From positions 310,001-374,000 of the forward strand of contig DHDP01000019.1 in assembly GCA_002399405.1 (NCBI GenBank): DNA of 64,000 bases. Reading direction: 5' to 3'. The notes beneath the pieces were generated by a model, which had not been told where the DNA came from, ran no database searches, and saw nothing but the letters and a program-made list of their open reading frames with translations. Shown here piece by piece: positions 1-8,629 of this stretch (position 1 is the stretch's first letter; each line of letters opens with the position of its first letter). The stretch is from Treponema sp. UBA4873 (GTDB taxonomy: Bacteria; Spirochaetota; Spirochaetia; Treponematales; Treponemataceae). Both the position numbers and the translations under genes were made by a program.

Positions 1-60
1 GCAGTCGCTGTATTTTTTCCCTGAACCGCACGGGCAAAGATCATTTTTTTCGTTACTCAT
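1..60 (-). CDS. SEC-C motif protein, N-terminal fragment
   Basis: The ATG is at 60 and the frame runs off the left edge. The 20 visible residues contain CPCGSGKKYSDC, the zinc-binding SEC-C signature (CxCxSGxxxxxxC) found in YchJ-type proteins and at the SecA C-terminus. Because the motif starts at residue 9, this is a protein that begins with SEC-C, as YchJ-like proteins do, and not SecA. It is divergent from the SUMF1-like gene. No Shine-Dalgarno is visible; a TATACT hexamer ends 7 nt before the ATG. Function beyond zinc binding is not shown. Confidence 0.7.
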   Translation of the reverse strand, partial: MSNEKNDLCPCGSGKKYSDC

Positions 61-67
61 ATCGGTC

Positions 68-97
68 AGTATATCATATAGTTTATCGCTCGGGCAA
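68..97 (-). promoter_or_regulatory. Promoter of SEC-C gene, start-codon-abutting
   Basis: On the minus strand a weak TTGCCC (92-97) lies 18 bp from TATACT (68-73), which ends 7 nt before the ATG at 60. Transcription would start at or next to the ATG. The -35 match is weak. Confidence 0.4.
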
Positions 98-143
98 TGA
101 GGGTGCTATTCTAAAGAAAATCATGTCCAAATCAGGCTTTATG

Positions 144-152
144 TGTTATAAT
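144..152 (+). promoter_or_regulatory. Extended -10 promoter of SUMF1-like gene
   Basis: TGTTATAAT is a perfect extended -10 (TGnTATAAT). It ends 9 nt before the ATG chosen at 162, so the start site falls next to the start codon. No Shine-Dalgarno is present. Confidence 0.5.
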
Positions 153-161
153 AGTATAATT

Positions 162-950
162 ATGATGATTCTGGTTGAAGGCAGTACATTTCAAATGGGC
201 TCGCCGACCGGTATGGCCGATGAACGGCCAGTACACACGGTCACACTCGACAATTTTTATATGGATGAGCACGAAGTGACCCAGTCGGACTGGAAAAAAA
301 TCATGGGCACAAATCCTTCGTATTTTTCCGACAATCCGGAAAAAGGAGAATCGCAGGCAAAACGTCCTGTCGAACATATAAGTCATTACGATGCATACGT
401 CTACTGCAACAAGCGCAGTATCGCGGAAAAACTTACGCCGTGCTATGTGATAGGCGGAACGGACAATCCCGAAAAATGGAGCAAAATTCCGAACGAGCAG
501 AACAATCTCTGGGATAACGTTAAATGCCGCTGGGACGTAAACGGCTACCGTCTCCCGACCGAAGCGGAATGGGAATATGCGGCCCGCGGCGGTATTCGGA
601 ACACCCAGAAAAAAATATTGAAAGACGCGGACGAAAATCACTCGTGGAACAAAAACAACAGCGACTGCATGACGCATTCAGTCAGGTTAAAACCGTCTTC
701 AGTTCTCGGATTTTACGACTTATTCGGCAACGTATGGGAATGGTGCTGGGACTGGTACGACTGCTACCGTGCCGGCGAATATAAAAATCCGCACGGAGCG
801 GAACGCACTGACGACAACACCGACAGGATGGGACGCGGCGGTGCGTGGAACTCGGAACCGACCGACTGCTCGCCGTTTTTCCGGAACTGCGGCAGTCCGG
901 CATCGCGTTATAACTTCATCGGAATGCGCGTCGTGCGCTCGAAAAAATAA
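162..950 (+). CDS. SUMF1/formylglycine-generating-enzyme-like protein
   Basis: A 262-residue protein with the FGE-sulfatase (C-type-lectin-like) fold. It opens with MMILVEGSTFQMGS, the usual domain start, then has DERPVHTVTLDNFYMDEHEV, GYRLPTEAEWEYAARGG, the GNVWEWCWDWY block and a closing RGGAW...GMRVVR. The frame is open from an ATG at 123, but family length and the extended -10 at 144-152 favour 162. Two Cys lie near the end (DCSPFFRNC), but whether they match the copper-binding pair of true formylglycine-generating enzymes cannot be decided by eye. Many bacterial members are non-catalytic, so no sulfatase activation is claimed. The HAD gene follows after 1 bp. Confidence 0.8.
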   Translation: MMILVEGSTFQMGSPTGMADERPVHTVTLDNFYMDEHEVTQSDWKKIMGTNPSYFSDNPEKGESQAKRPVEHISHYDAYVYCNKRSIAEKLTPCYVIGGTDNPEKWSKIPNEQNNLWDNVKCRWDVNGYRLPTEAEWEYAARGGIRNTQKKILKDADENHSWNKNNSDCMTHSVRLKPSSVLGFYDLFGNVWEWCWDWYDCYRAGEYKNPHGAERTDDNTDRMGRGGAWNSEPTDCSPFFRNCGSPASRYNFIGMRVVRSKK

Positions 951-951
951 T

Positions 952-1683
952 ATGGATAAATATACTGATATAAAAGGCGTCTTTTTTGATTTGGGCTGGA
1001 CGCTCGAAGTGCCGGTCAACGGCGACTGGATGATTACGAACCGTTTCCGGGAAGTATGCGGATGGCATGAACCGTTCCCCGTCCCGCAGCCGGAATTGAA
1101 CAGCGCGCTGACGGAATCATCCGAATATCTTCAGAAAAGTCACAAAATGAGTACGCCCGAAGAAGAATTGGAGCAGTTTACGCGTTTCTATGAAATTCTC
1201 GGCGGAAAACTTCCCCGGCTCGGTATGACGCACGAAAAAGCTGCGGATATTGCCCGCGACAGGACGTACAATATGGGCAACTACGTTCTGCTTGAAGATA
1301 CGGTAAAAACGCTCGAAACGCTGAAACGGCGCGGCATAAAGCTCGGCGTCATCTCGGACACGTGGCCCGACGTCGTCCTTCAGCTGAAACATTTCCGTAT
1401 CTTCGACTATTTTGATTCGCTTACGTTCAGCTACGAGCTGGGCGTGTTCAAACCCGACACTGCATTGTTCAAAGACGCGCTGGCAAAAATAAAACTGCCT
1501 GCGGAGCAGACAGTTTTCGTCGACGATATGGCGTATATCCTTGAAGGTGCGCACAGACTCGGCATAAATCCGGTTCAGTCGCTCGTCCAGCCGAAAAAGC
1601 GGGCCGATATGCGTTTTCCTTCCGTGAAAAAGCCGTCGGAAGTGCTGAACCTTATTCAGGATTTTACCGGCGTGCCCCTGTGA
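952..1683 (+). CDS. HAD-family hydrolase
   Basis: A 243-residue haloacid-dehalogenase-superfamily protein. Motif I is FFDLGWTL, motif II GVISDTW, motif III GVFKPDTALF with the Lys, and motif IV VFVDDMAYILEGAHRLG. The second Asp of the phosphatase motif (DxDxT) is Gly, so the usual general acid/base of HAD phosphatases is absent. This resembles dehalogenase-like or divergent members, and the substrate is unknown. The ATG lies 1 bp after the upstream stop, and no Shine-Dalgarno is visible, so translational coupling is likely. Its last 20 bp overlap the convergent kinase gene. The frame is open upstream to 769, but that part is a shadow of the SUMF1-like gene. Confidence 0.8.
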   Translation: MDKYTDIKGVFFDLGWTLEVPVNGDWMITNRFREVCGWHEPFPVPQPELNSALTESSEYLQKSHKMSTPEEELEQFTRFYEILGGKLPRLGMTHEKAADIARDRTYNMGNYVLLEDTVKTLETLKRRGIKLGVISDTWPDVVLQLKHFRIFDYFDSLTFSYELGVFKPDTALFKDALAKIKLPAEQTVFVDDMAYILEGAHRLGINPVQSLVQPKKRADMRFPSVKKPSEVLNLIQDFTGVPL

Positions 1684-2272
1684 TCAATTCCAGTATTATC
1701 TGAACGCACGTATCTATGCCGATTGAACTGCTCTTGAGGCAGAGGTCGTAGTTCGCAACGTCGCCCCATGTGCGGTCGGTATTGTATTTGTAATAAAGCC
1801 TGCGCTTCTTGTCTCGGTCTTCAAGAAATTTACGCGTATCCTTCGCTTCAACTTTGTATACTTCTTCCGCGCGCCTGATGCGGAAATCCATATCGGCATA
1901 AACAAATACGTTGAAGCAGTCTTTCCGTTCCCGCAGCACATAATCAGAGCAGCGGCCGACGAAAACGCACGGTTCCTTATCCGCAAGCTCTTTGATGATG
2001 TTGTACTGCATAACGTACAGTTTGTCGAACACCGATTGTCCCGCGGAAAATCCGCCTAATCCGGCCGGCATGCTGTATACCAGATTCTGCCCCGAGGTAG
2101 CGGATTCGCTGCGCTCCTCAACAAATTCTTTTGCGAGTCCGCTCTTCTCCGCTATTTTTTCTATGAGCTCGCGGTCGTAATATTTCCAGCCGAGTTTTTC
2201 CGCAACGGCCTGAGCTACAATACGTCCGCCGCTCCCGAACTGCCTGCTTACTGTAATAATATTCGTACTCAT
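1664..2272 (-). CDS. Cytidylate kinase-like family protein
   Basis: A 202-residue P-loop nucleoside-monophosphate-kinase-like protein. It starts TNIITVSRQFGSGGRIVAQ; the GSGGR loop in place of GSGKS/T is typical of the cytidylate-kinase-like (AAA_26) family, as is the YYDRELIEKIAEKSG segment. CVFVGRCSDYVL and the RIRRAEEVYK lid region follow. Real Cmk is longer and has a canonical P-loop, so CMP kinase activity should not be assumed. A strong GGGAGG Shine-Dalgarno precedes the ATG at 2272. It is divergent from ettA and overlaps the HAD gene at its 3' end. Confidence 0.82.
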   Translation of the reverse strand: MSTNIITVSRQFGSGGRIVAQAVAEKLGWKYYDRELIEKIAEKSGLAKEFVEERSESATSGQNLVYSMPAGLGGFSAGQSVFDKLYVMQYNIIKELADKEPCVFVGRCSDYVLRERKDCFNVFVYADMDFRIRRAEEVYKVEAKDTRKFLEDRDKKRRLYYKYNTDRTWGDVANYDLCLKSSSIGIDTCVQIILELITGARR

Positions 2273-2366
2273 AGCATACCTCCCGCTGCAATCAGTTTCC
2301 TGCTTCTTTATTATATACTATTTTTCACGGCTGTGCATCTTTTTCGGTTTATTGCCGCGGCCGTCT

Positions 2367-2395
2367 TTGACTTTTGCATGTGACTCATGTATAGT
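2367..2395 (+). promoter_or_regulatory. Promoter of ettA, leaderless architecture
   Basis: TTGACT (2367-2372), a 17-bp spacer and TATAGT (2390-2395) form a near-consensus sigma70 promoter. The -10 ends only 6 nt before the ATG at 2402 and no Shine-Dalgarno exists, so the mRNA should begin at the start codon. Confidence 0.65.
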
Positions 2396-2401
2396 AATTA
2401 T

Positions 2402-4162
2402 ATGGCAAAGACTTTCGACGATAAAAAAATTATTTACACGATGGACGATGTGAGCCGTGCATACGGCACGAAGGTTGTCCTCAAAAACATCAGCATTTCT
2501 TATTATTACGGCGCAAAAATCGGCGTGCTCGGTCCGAACGGTTCGGGAAAATCGAGCCTTTTTAAAATTCTTGCGGGAATAGATACTGACTTTACCGGAG
2601 AAACGAAACTCGCTCCGGGATACTCAATCGGATACCTTGAACAGGAACCGCAGCTGACGCCGGGAAAAACAGTAAAGGAAATCGTAAGCGAGGGAGTAAA
2701 ATCAATAACGGACATGCTCGCCGAATTCGACAAAGTAAACGAAGCTTTCGGCGATCCCGACGCTGATTTCGATAAGCTCGGTGCGCGTCAGGCAGAACTT
2801 CAGGAAAAACTCGACGCGGCGGACGCGTGGAATCTCGACAACAACCTTGAACTTGCGATGAACGCGCTCCGCTGTCCGCCGGCTGACCAGATTGTGGACG
2901 TGCTCAGCGGAGGCGAACGGCGGCGCGTCGCGCTCTGCCGCCTGCTGCTTCAGCAGCCCGACATTCTGCTGCTCGACGAACCGACGAACCATCTTGACGC
3001 TGAGACTGTCGCGTGGCTCGAAAAACACCTGAACGATTATCCGGGAACTGTTATCGCAATCACGCACGACCGGTACTTCCTCGACGACGTCGCCGGCTGG
3101 ATTCTTGAGCTCGACCGCGGCGAGGGGTATCCGTTTAAAGGAAACTATTCAAGCTGGCTCGAACAGAAGGAAAAACGGCTTGAACAGGAAGAGAAAGGCG
3201 AAAGCGAACGGCGGAAGGAAATGCAGCGCGAGCTCGAATGGATACACATGGGTGCGAAGGGACGGCAGGCAAAACACAAGGAGCACATAACGCGCTACAA
3301 CGAACTGCTTGCGCAGGAAGGAAAAGCGCAGCTTAAGGATACGCAGATTTCAATTCCGGCCGGCCCCCGCCTCGGCGGCGTCGTCATTGAAGCGAACGAT
3401 CTCACAAAATCGTTCGGCGACAAACTGCTTTTTGAAAATTTGAACTTTCAGGTTCCCGCAGGCGCAGTCGTCGGCATAGTCGGTCCGAACGGCGCAGGCA
3501 AGACGACGCTCTTCAAACTGATTGCGGACACCGCGGGCCAGACGGCGGAACGTCTCGACGGAAAGGAAGGCGGTGAAAAGCCCGACAGCGGTTCTATAAA
3601 AGTCGGTTCCACCGTCAAGCTCGTCTACGTGGACCAGATGCGCTCAAAACTCGATCAGAACAAAACGGTATACGAACAGCTGAGCGGCGGTCAGGATTTA
3701 ATAAAACTCGGCGCGGTCGACGAAAAGGGACGCGCGCTTGAAGGCGGCGTACGCGAAGTAAACTCGCACGCGTACTGCTCGTGGTTCAACTTCAGCGGCG
3801 CCGACCAGAACAAAAAAATCAGCATGCTCTCCGGCGGAGAAAAAAACAGGCTCAATCTGGGCATGATGCTTAAGGAAGCGGGAAACGTGCTCATGCTCGA
3901 CGAACCGACGAACGACCTCGACGTTCAGACTGTGCGCGCGCTTGAAGAAGCGCTCGAGGACTTCGCCGGCTGCGCGCTCGTCGTAAGCCACGACCGCTGG
4001 TTCCTTGACCGCATCTGCACGCACATCCTCGCGTTCGAGAACAACAGCGAAGTCCGCTGGTTCGAAGGCAACTGGAGCGAATACGCGGAATGGAAAAAGG
4101 CGCAGTTCGGAGAAGACGCCGAAGTTCCGAAGCGCACGACGTACCGAAAGCTCACACGATAA
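2402..4162 (+). CDS. ettA: ABC-F ATPase, energy-dependent translational throttle
   Basis: A 586-residue soluble protein with two ABC domains and no membrane segment, hence ABC-F. The first Walker A is GPNGSGKSS (residues 44-52), with LSGGERRRVALCRLL, LLLDEPTNHLD and THDRYFLD. A charged linker follows (EWIHMGAKGRQAKHK), typical of EttA, then a second domain with GPNGAGKTT, LSGGEKNRLNLGMML and MLDEPTNDLD. Length is close to EttA (about 555) with a short extra insertion after the second Walker A (around AERLDGKEGGEKPD). EttA gates the ribosomal E site by energy state. The start at 2402 is preferred over 2387 because the promoter places the transcript end there. The stop lies 2 bp from the convergent reductase stop. 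Confidence 0.92.
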   Translation: MAKTFDDKKIIYTMDDVSRAYGTKVVLKNISISYYYGAKIGVLGPNGSGKSSLFKILAGIDTDFTGETKLAPGYSIGYLEQEPQLTPGKTVKEIVSEGVKSITDMLAEFDKVNEAFGDPDADFDKLGARQAELQEKLDAADAWNLDNNLELAMNALRCPPADQIVDVLSGGERRRVALCRLLLQQPDILLLDEPTNHLDAETVAWLEKHLNDYPGTVIAITHDRYFLDDVAGWILELDRGEGYPFKGNYSSWLEQKEKRLEQEEKGESERRKEMQRELEWIHMGAKGRQAKHKEHITRYNELLAQEGKAQLKDTQISIPAGPRLGGVVIEANDLTKSFGDKLLFENLNFQVPAGAVVGIVGPNGAGKTTLFKLIADTAGQTAERLDGKEGGEKPDSGSIKVGSTVKLVYVDQMRSKLDQNKTVYEQLSGGQDLIKLGAVDEKGRALEGGVREVNSHAYCSWFNFSGADQNKKISMLSGGEKNRLNLGMMLKEAGNVLMLDEPTNDLDVQTVRALEEALEDFAGCALVVSHDRWFLDRICTHILAFENNSEVRWFEGNWSEYAEWKKAQFGEDAEVPKRTTYRKLTR

Positions 4163-4164
4163 AA

Positions 4165-5295
4165 TTACTGCGCGGCAACAAACGGGGACAGCTCTTTTCC
4201 GAGCGTCTCCAGATCGCCGCGGATATGCAGCTTCTGCGGACATTTCGTTTCACACGCTCCGCATTTTCTGCACAAATCAGCGCTTTTTTTGTCGGCCTCG
4301 ATCATCTTCCATTCGTATGCCGCGCTGTTCCTGTTTTCGTACATTCCCCAGTCGTTCCAGATTTTAAAATTGCGCGGAATGTCGACGCCGTACGGGCACG
4401 GCATACAGTAACGGCAGGCTGTGCAGCCGTTGCGGATGCGGCTCTTTATTGTCTCCCGCACGGAAGAAACGGCAGCCTGCTCCCGTGCGTCGAGAGGGAC
4501 GAGAGGAGAAAACGTCGAAAGGTTATCCCTGAGCTGTTCTTCCGTCGACATGCCGCTCAGAACGACTTTGACGTCTGATTTTCCCGCCGCAAAACGCAGT
4601 GCCCACGACGCCGGCGTTTTGTCGGGATGAATCTCCGTAAACGGGCGGACAATTCCGGCGGGAAGACCCGCGAGCGAGCCGCCTTTTACCGGCTCCATAA
4701 TAATAAGCGGTATGCCGAGACTTTCCGCCAGGCTGCGTCCGCGTTCGCCGGCCTGCTCTTCCGTATCCATATAATTGTACTGTATCTGACAGAAATCCCA
4801 TGTACGGTATTTCGCAATCCGTTCGAACACCTCGTATTCGTCGTGGAACGAAAAGCCGAGATGACGGATTCTGCCCGCCTGCTGTTCCGCCGCCAGATAG
4901 TCGATAACGCCCAGTTCCGCCATCTTTTCGAACCGGCCCCTGTCGAGCGAATGAAGCAGATAAAAATCAACGTATTTTACCTGCAGCCGGTCAAGCTGCT
5001 TCTGAAACAGCGTCCGCGCGTCGCCGGGCGTTTTTATTTCCCATACGGGAAGCTTCGTCGCGACGAAAAAAGATTTCCTCGGCAGCTTCGAAAGATACGC
5101 GCCTACGAACGGTTCGCTTTCGCCGTTGTGGTACGGATACGCAGTGTCGAAATAATTGACGCCGGCTTTATACGCTGCATCCAGCATTGCTTCGGCATCG
5201 GTTTTATTAATATGTCCGTCGGCCGTCTGCGGAAACCGCATGCAGCCGAAACCGAGCGCAGAGACTTTGTCTCCGCAAAAAATTCTGTATTCCAT
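4165..5295 (-). CDS. Aldo/keto reductase with C-terminal 4Fe-4S ferredoxin domain
   Basis: A 376-residue oxidoreductase. The N-terminal aldo/keto reductase barrel shows VSALGFGCMRFP, FDTAYPYHNGESE (catalytic Asp/Tyr), VATKLP (Lys) and FYLLHSLDRG (His). The C-terminus carries two cysteine clusters, CTACRYCMPCP and CRKCGACETKCP, the pattern of a two-cluster ferredoxin domain. Such fused reductases are common in anaerobes; their substrates are mostly unknown. No Shine-Dalgarno is seen before the ATG at 5295; a TTGACA/CATACT promoter ends 7 nt upstream. The 3' end meets ettA with only 2 bp between stops, leaving no room for a terminator. Confidence 0.9.
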   Translation of the reverse strand: MEYRIFCGDKVSALGFGCMRFPQTADGHINKTDAEAMLDAAYKAGVNYFDTAYPYHNGESEPFVGAYLSKLPRKSFFVATKLPVWEIKTPGDARTLFQKQLDRLQVKYVDFYLLHSLDRGRFEKMAELGVIDYLAAEQQAGRIRHLGFSFHDEYEVFERIAKYRTWDFCQIQYNYMDTEEQAGERGRSLAESLGIPLIIMEPVKGGSLAGLPAGIVRPFTEIHPDKTPASWALRFAAGKSDVKVVLSGMSTEEQLRDNLSTFSPLVPLDAREQAAVSSVRETIKSRIRNGCTACRYCMPCPYGVDIPRNFKIWNDWGMYENRNSAAYEWKMIEADKKSADLCRKCGACETKCPQKLHIRGDLETLGKELSPFVAAQ

Positions 5296-5302
5296 ATGAA
5301 AA

Positions 5303-5331
5303 AGTATGGACGATTGTCATCAGTCTGTCAA
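5303..5331 (-). promoter_or_regulatory. Promoter of aldo/keto reductase, leaderless architecture
   Basis: On the minus strand TTGACA (5326-5331) is 17 bp from CATACT (5303-5308), which ends 7 nt before the ATG at 5295. No Shine-Dalgarno is present. Confidence 0.6.
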
Positions 5332-5373
5332 CTTTTTTGACCTGAGGGTTTAAAAAATCACCGGGGAAAATTT

Positions 5374-6747
5374 TCACATCCGCTTTCCCGCGTCGAGCGC
5401 AAGTTCCGACCGCTCGCATTCTTCGGAAAACATCGTAATCTGCGCGCAGAGCGGACTGCCCTTCATGCGGTCCGCAGCGTAGCTGAGTCCGTTCGAACGC
5501 TCGTCAAGCAGCGTGTTGTCTATCTGCGCGGGATCGCCTACGAGGATAACCTTCGTTCCCTCGCCGACCCGCGTGATTATCCCTTTTACCTGCCTAGGCG
5601 TAAGGTTCTGCGCCTCGTCGATAATGAGCCACGAGCCCGTTATTGAACGCCCCCGCATAAAATTCATGGCCTGCGCTTCTATCATGCCGCCGTCGAACAG
5701 GTAATTTATGGAAGTCTGAATATCTTCCGTCGTCTGGGATTTTTTGTGCACGCTCTGAATGCCGAACAGAATTTCAAGATTGTCCAGAATGGGACGCATG
5801 AGAGGCGATATTTTCTCCTTTTCCGAACCGGGAAGAAATCCGATATCCTCGTCGAACTGCGCGTTCGGACGACAGACAAGAATTTTCCGGTATTCAGCTC
5901 CGTTGTCGTCGACGATTTTGTCGAGTCCGACAGCAAGACTGTAAAACGTTTTTGCCGTTCCGGCCGGTCCCTTTATGATGACGAGCGGGATTTTTGCAGC
6001 CGGCAGCAGCAGCGCTTCCTGAATGAATTTCTGCCCGACATTTTTCGGTTTTACGCCGAACGGATTCCTCCGTTCGTATCTTAAAGGAATTATCCTGTCG
6101 CCGACTCTTCTGCCGAGCAGCGTCTTTTTCTGCTCAACATCGGAATGAATGATAAAAAACTCGTTTTCGGCGGAGTCGACCGGAACGGAATTGCCTTTTT
6201 CATCAATAGTATACAGTTCGCCGGAAGGAAGTCCGTCTTTTCTGAAATCGGCAAGCAGGTCTTCCGGCGCATACACTTCCTGTCTTCCGGTATACGATTC
6301 GGTTGCAGTCGGAACCTGATCGGTCGTAAAATCCTCGACGGGAATCCCCATTATCTGGGCCTTGATTCTGACGACCATGTCCTTCGTAACAAGAATGACT
6401 TTTTCATTCTTTTGCATTAATCCCTTGCAGACTTTCAGAATCCGGTTGTCGGGACTTTCGGGATTAAAACCGGCGGGCAGTTCGACGTCGATATGATTGA
6501 TTTCAATTCTGAGTTCTCCGCCCCACGGAAGTCTGACGCCTTCAGTCAGATTTCCTTCCGTTCTGAACTGTTCGAGAAAACGTATCGCCTGTCTGGCGTT
6601 CCGTCCTTTTTCGCCGTCCGCTTTCTTGATGCCGTCAAGTTCTTCGATCACCGCAAGCGGCAGAATAATACGATTGTCTTCAAAAGATGCAAGTGCATAC
6701 GGAGTGTGAATAAGAACATTCGTATCCAGAACATAATTTTTCTTCAT
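5374..6747 (-). CDS. PIN-domain/PhoH-family ATPase
   Basis: A 457-residue two-domain protein of the YlaK/PhoH2 type. The N-terminal PIN nuclease domain begins KNYVLDTNVLIHTPYAL with the acidic D-x-N start and LPLAVIEELDGIKK. The C-terminal PhoH helicase-like ATPase has Walker A IKGPAGTAKTF, Walker B WLIIDEAQNLTPRQVKGI and VGDPAQID. Homologous PIN-PhoH fusions are RNA helicases with RNase activity; that role is family knowledge, not shown here. It is monocistronic by spacing. A GGCGGG sequence upstream of the ATG may serve as a weak ribosome site. Confidence 0.9.
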   Translation of the reverse strand: MKKNYVLDTNVLIHTPYALASFEDNRIILPLAVIEELDGIKKADGEKGRNARQAIRFLEQFRTEGNLTEGVRLPWGGELRIEINHIDVELPAGFNPESPDNRILKVCKGLMQKNEKVILVTKDMVVRIKAQIMGIPVEDFTTDQVPTATESYTGRQEVYAPEDLLADFRKDGLPSGELYTIDEKGNSVPVDSAENEFFIIHSDVEQKKTLLGRRVGDRIIPLRYERRNPFGVKPKNVGQKFIQEALLLPAAKIPLVIIKGPAGTAKTFYSLAVGLDKIVDDNGAEYRKILVCRPNAQFDEDIGFLPGSEKEKISPLMRPILDNLEILFGIQSVHKKSQTTEDIQTSINYLFDGGMIEAQAMNFMRGRSITGSWLIIDEAQNLTPRQVKGIITRVGEGTKVILVGDPAQIDNTLLDERSNGLSYAADRMKGSPLCAQITMFSEECERSELALDAGKRM

Positions 6748-6907
6748 GCATTACCCGCCTTTATACTAAGCATAGTATGGAGCCTGAGTGGAATTCAAGT
6801 GCGGGATATTAATTTTTGGTTAGAAATTCCGGGAAAAAACCTGAGAAAAGCAGAATCCGGCCGTATACAGGCAGGCAGGCTGCCGGGTACGGCCGTAAAA
6901 CGTATGT

Positions 6908-8584
6908 CTATTTGCGCTTGTAAATGTCGTTCGTCATTTTTACGAGTTTGTCCGCGTTAAGATTCCGGCAGCTTGCGACGTATTTGTCCCAATCCGCGAC
7001 GATATCCTTCTGTCCGGTAATGAACTGAAGCGTCCACGCGTTGATATTGTCAGCAAGCGGCGTTCCCCAGAGATTCAGCTGTTCCTTTTCGTCCTCCGTC
7101 GCCGCGACTTTCGGATTTACCGGACGGATTTCACGGTATTTTCCGAGCCGCGCGTAATAATCCTGTACGACGGGAATAAAGTTGTCGCTCATTTCCGCAA
7201 CCGTGTGTCCGTAGTAGAAGTTGCCGCACGCGTATCCCCATTTCAGGCGGATATCAGTGTCGGTTTCGGAGCCTCCAATGCCGAGACCGCCGCATTTGAA
7301 TCCCGGAAGCAGCTGTTTAACATTCTTCCCGTCCGCAGCCGCAGCGAATTCGAACGTTTTCCCCGCAACGCCCCATTTTGTAAGCTGATATGCTTCGGGC
7401 GAATACCAGAGCCAGTCGACGAACCTGAGCATTTTGATGAAACCGTCTTTGCCAAGCGCGTTCAGCGCGTTTTTGGAAATCATGACGCCGTTTTCAAGCC
7501 GCGCGTTTTCACCCGTGTATTTCGTTGTTCCTGTCGGATAACAGGTAATGTACAGGCAGCTCTCGTCCCTGCCGCTTCCGGTTTTGAGCCCCGAGACGAA
7601 CGTGGCGTACTGCGAACGGTTTACGCTCGTAATGACTGTCTTACCGTTGTAGAATTTATTCATTGCCGTCGTGTCGTCCTGCGTGAACGTTTCCGGATCA
7701 AGAATACCGCCTTTTACAAATTTGTTGAGGACGGCGACCATCTTCTTAAAATTTCCGCTCGTCGAGGCACAGTACCATTCGTCCTTCTGCACATCATAGC
7801 CGAGTCCGTTCGTAATTGCCCAGCCGGCGGGGACGCCGTACGATGCGCCGACGAGCTTGAGCAGATTCCCGCCTTTGCCCTGCCCCGACTGAGAACCGCA
7901 CCAGAGGTCGGACCAGACATAATCCTTATCAGTGCACACGCCCTTGCTCACCATATATTTTTTGACGGCGACGAGCGTGTCGTACAGATCGTCCCACGTC
8001 CAGTTCTTTTCGAGCTCCACGATATCGATTCCGGCCGCGTCGAATATGTCCTTCCTGATCATCAGCGTGTAGTCCTGCAGCGGGGCTTCGAGCATGCCCG
8101 GCAGGCGGTAATACTTACCGTCGCTCTGGGTAATCGTGTCTATATCCTTCTGCATATTGTATTTTTTGAAGAACGCTTCGTAATTCGGCATATACCTGAC
8201 GTAATCCGATACGGCCACGACGGCACCTCCGTCCACGAACGATGTTTCATCGTAAATTTTAGGAATAATGTATGCGGCGCTGCCCGCGTTGATGGCGAGT
8301 TTTACCTTGTCGGTGTAGTCGCCGCTGTCGAACGTCGTGAGTTCGAGCGTAACGTTCGTTTTGTCCGTAATGTTTTTGAAGACACCATCTGTCTTCCATG
8401 CATCAGTTATCGGATACCAGCTTGCGTCGCTGAAATACATTGTGTACGTCACCGGTTCGTCGGAACGGAACGTCTTCCCCTCTCCGAACGTATAACCGGC
8501 CGCGCCCTCCGACGAGCCTGTGCCTTTCGAACACCCGAAAAACAGCATCGGAATTGCCGCTGCCGCCAGCATAAATTTTTTCAT
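6908..8584 (-). CDS. ABC transporter solute-binding lipoprotein, aldouronate-type (LplA-like)
   Basis: A 558-residue extracellular solute-binding protein with a lipoprotein signal: MKKF, hydrophobic stretch, then LFFGCS with the lipid-accepting Cys at residue 18. The length (over 500) and sequence style (TYTMYFSDASWYP, LPGMLEAPLQDYTLMIRKD) fit the LplA/YtcQ group that pairs with LplB/LplC permeases. It is the last gene of a three-gene minus-strand operon whose promoter carries the same module as the glucuronate genes and which is divergent from AraC and aguA. Import of methylglucuronoxylan fragments (aldouronates), as known for lpl-aguA clusters in Paenibacillus, is a strong inference. GGGGGAA precedes the ATG. 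Confidence 0.85.
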   Translation of the reverse strand: MKKFMLAAAAIPMLFFGCSKGTGSSEGAAGYTFGEGKTFRSDEPVTYTMYFSDASWYPITDAWKTDGVFKNITDKTNVTLELTTFDSGDYTDKVKLAINAGSAAYIIPKIYDETSFVDGGAVVAVSDYVRYMPNYEAFFKKYNMQKDIDTITQSDGKYYRLPGMLEAPLQDYTLMIRKDIFDAAGIDIVELEKNWTWDDLYDTLVAVKKYMVSKGVCTDKDYVWSDLWCGSQSGQGKGGNLLKLVGASYGVPAGWAITNGLGYDVQKDEWYCASTSGNFKKMVAVLNKFVKGGILDPETFTQDDTTAMNKFYNGKTVITSVNRSQYATFVSGLKTGSGRDESCLYITCYPTGTTKYTGENARLENGVMISKNALNALGKDGFIKMLRFVDWLWYSPEAYQLTKWGVAGKTFEFAAAADGKNVKQLLPGFKCGGLGIGGSETDTDIRLKWGYACGNFYYGHTVAEMSDNFIPVVQDYYARLGKYREIRPVNPKVAATEDEKEQLNLWGTPLADNINAWTLQFITGQKDIVADWDKYVASCRNLNADKLVKMTNDIYKRK

Positions 8585-8629
8585 ATTTGTTCCCCCTGTA
8601 AAAGCGCCGCGTTCCGCGGATTATAATTA

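Noticed and set aside
7205..8626. A 473-residue frame opposite the solute-binding lipoprotein
   Set aside because: It is Arg/Val/His-rich, has no domain and mirrors the codon pattern of a clear lipoprotein gene on the other strand. Similar long shadows occur at 12140-13420 and 15538-16734.
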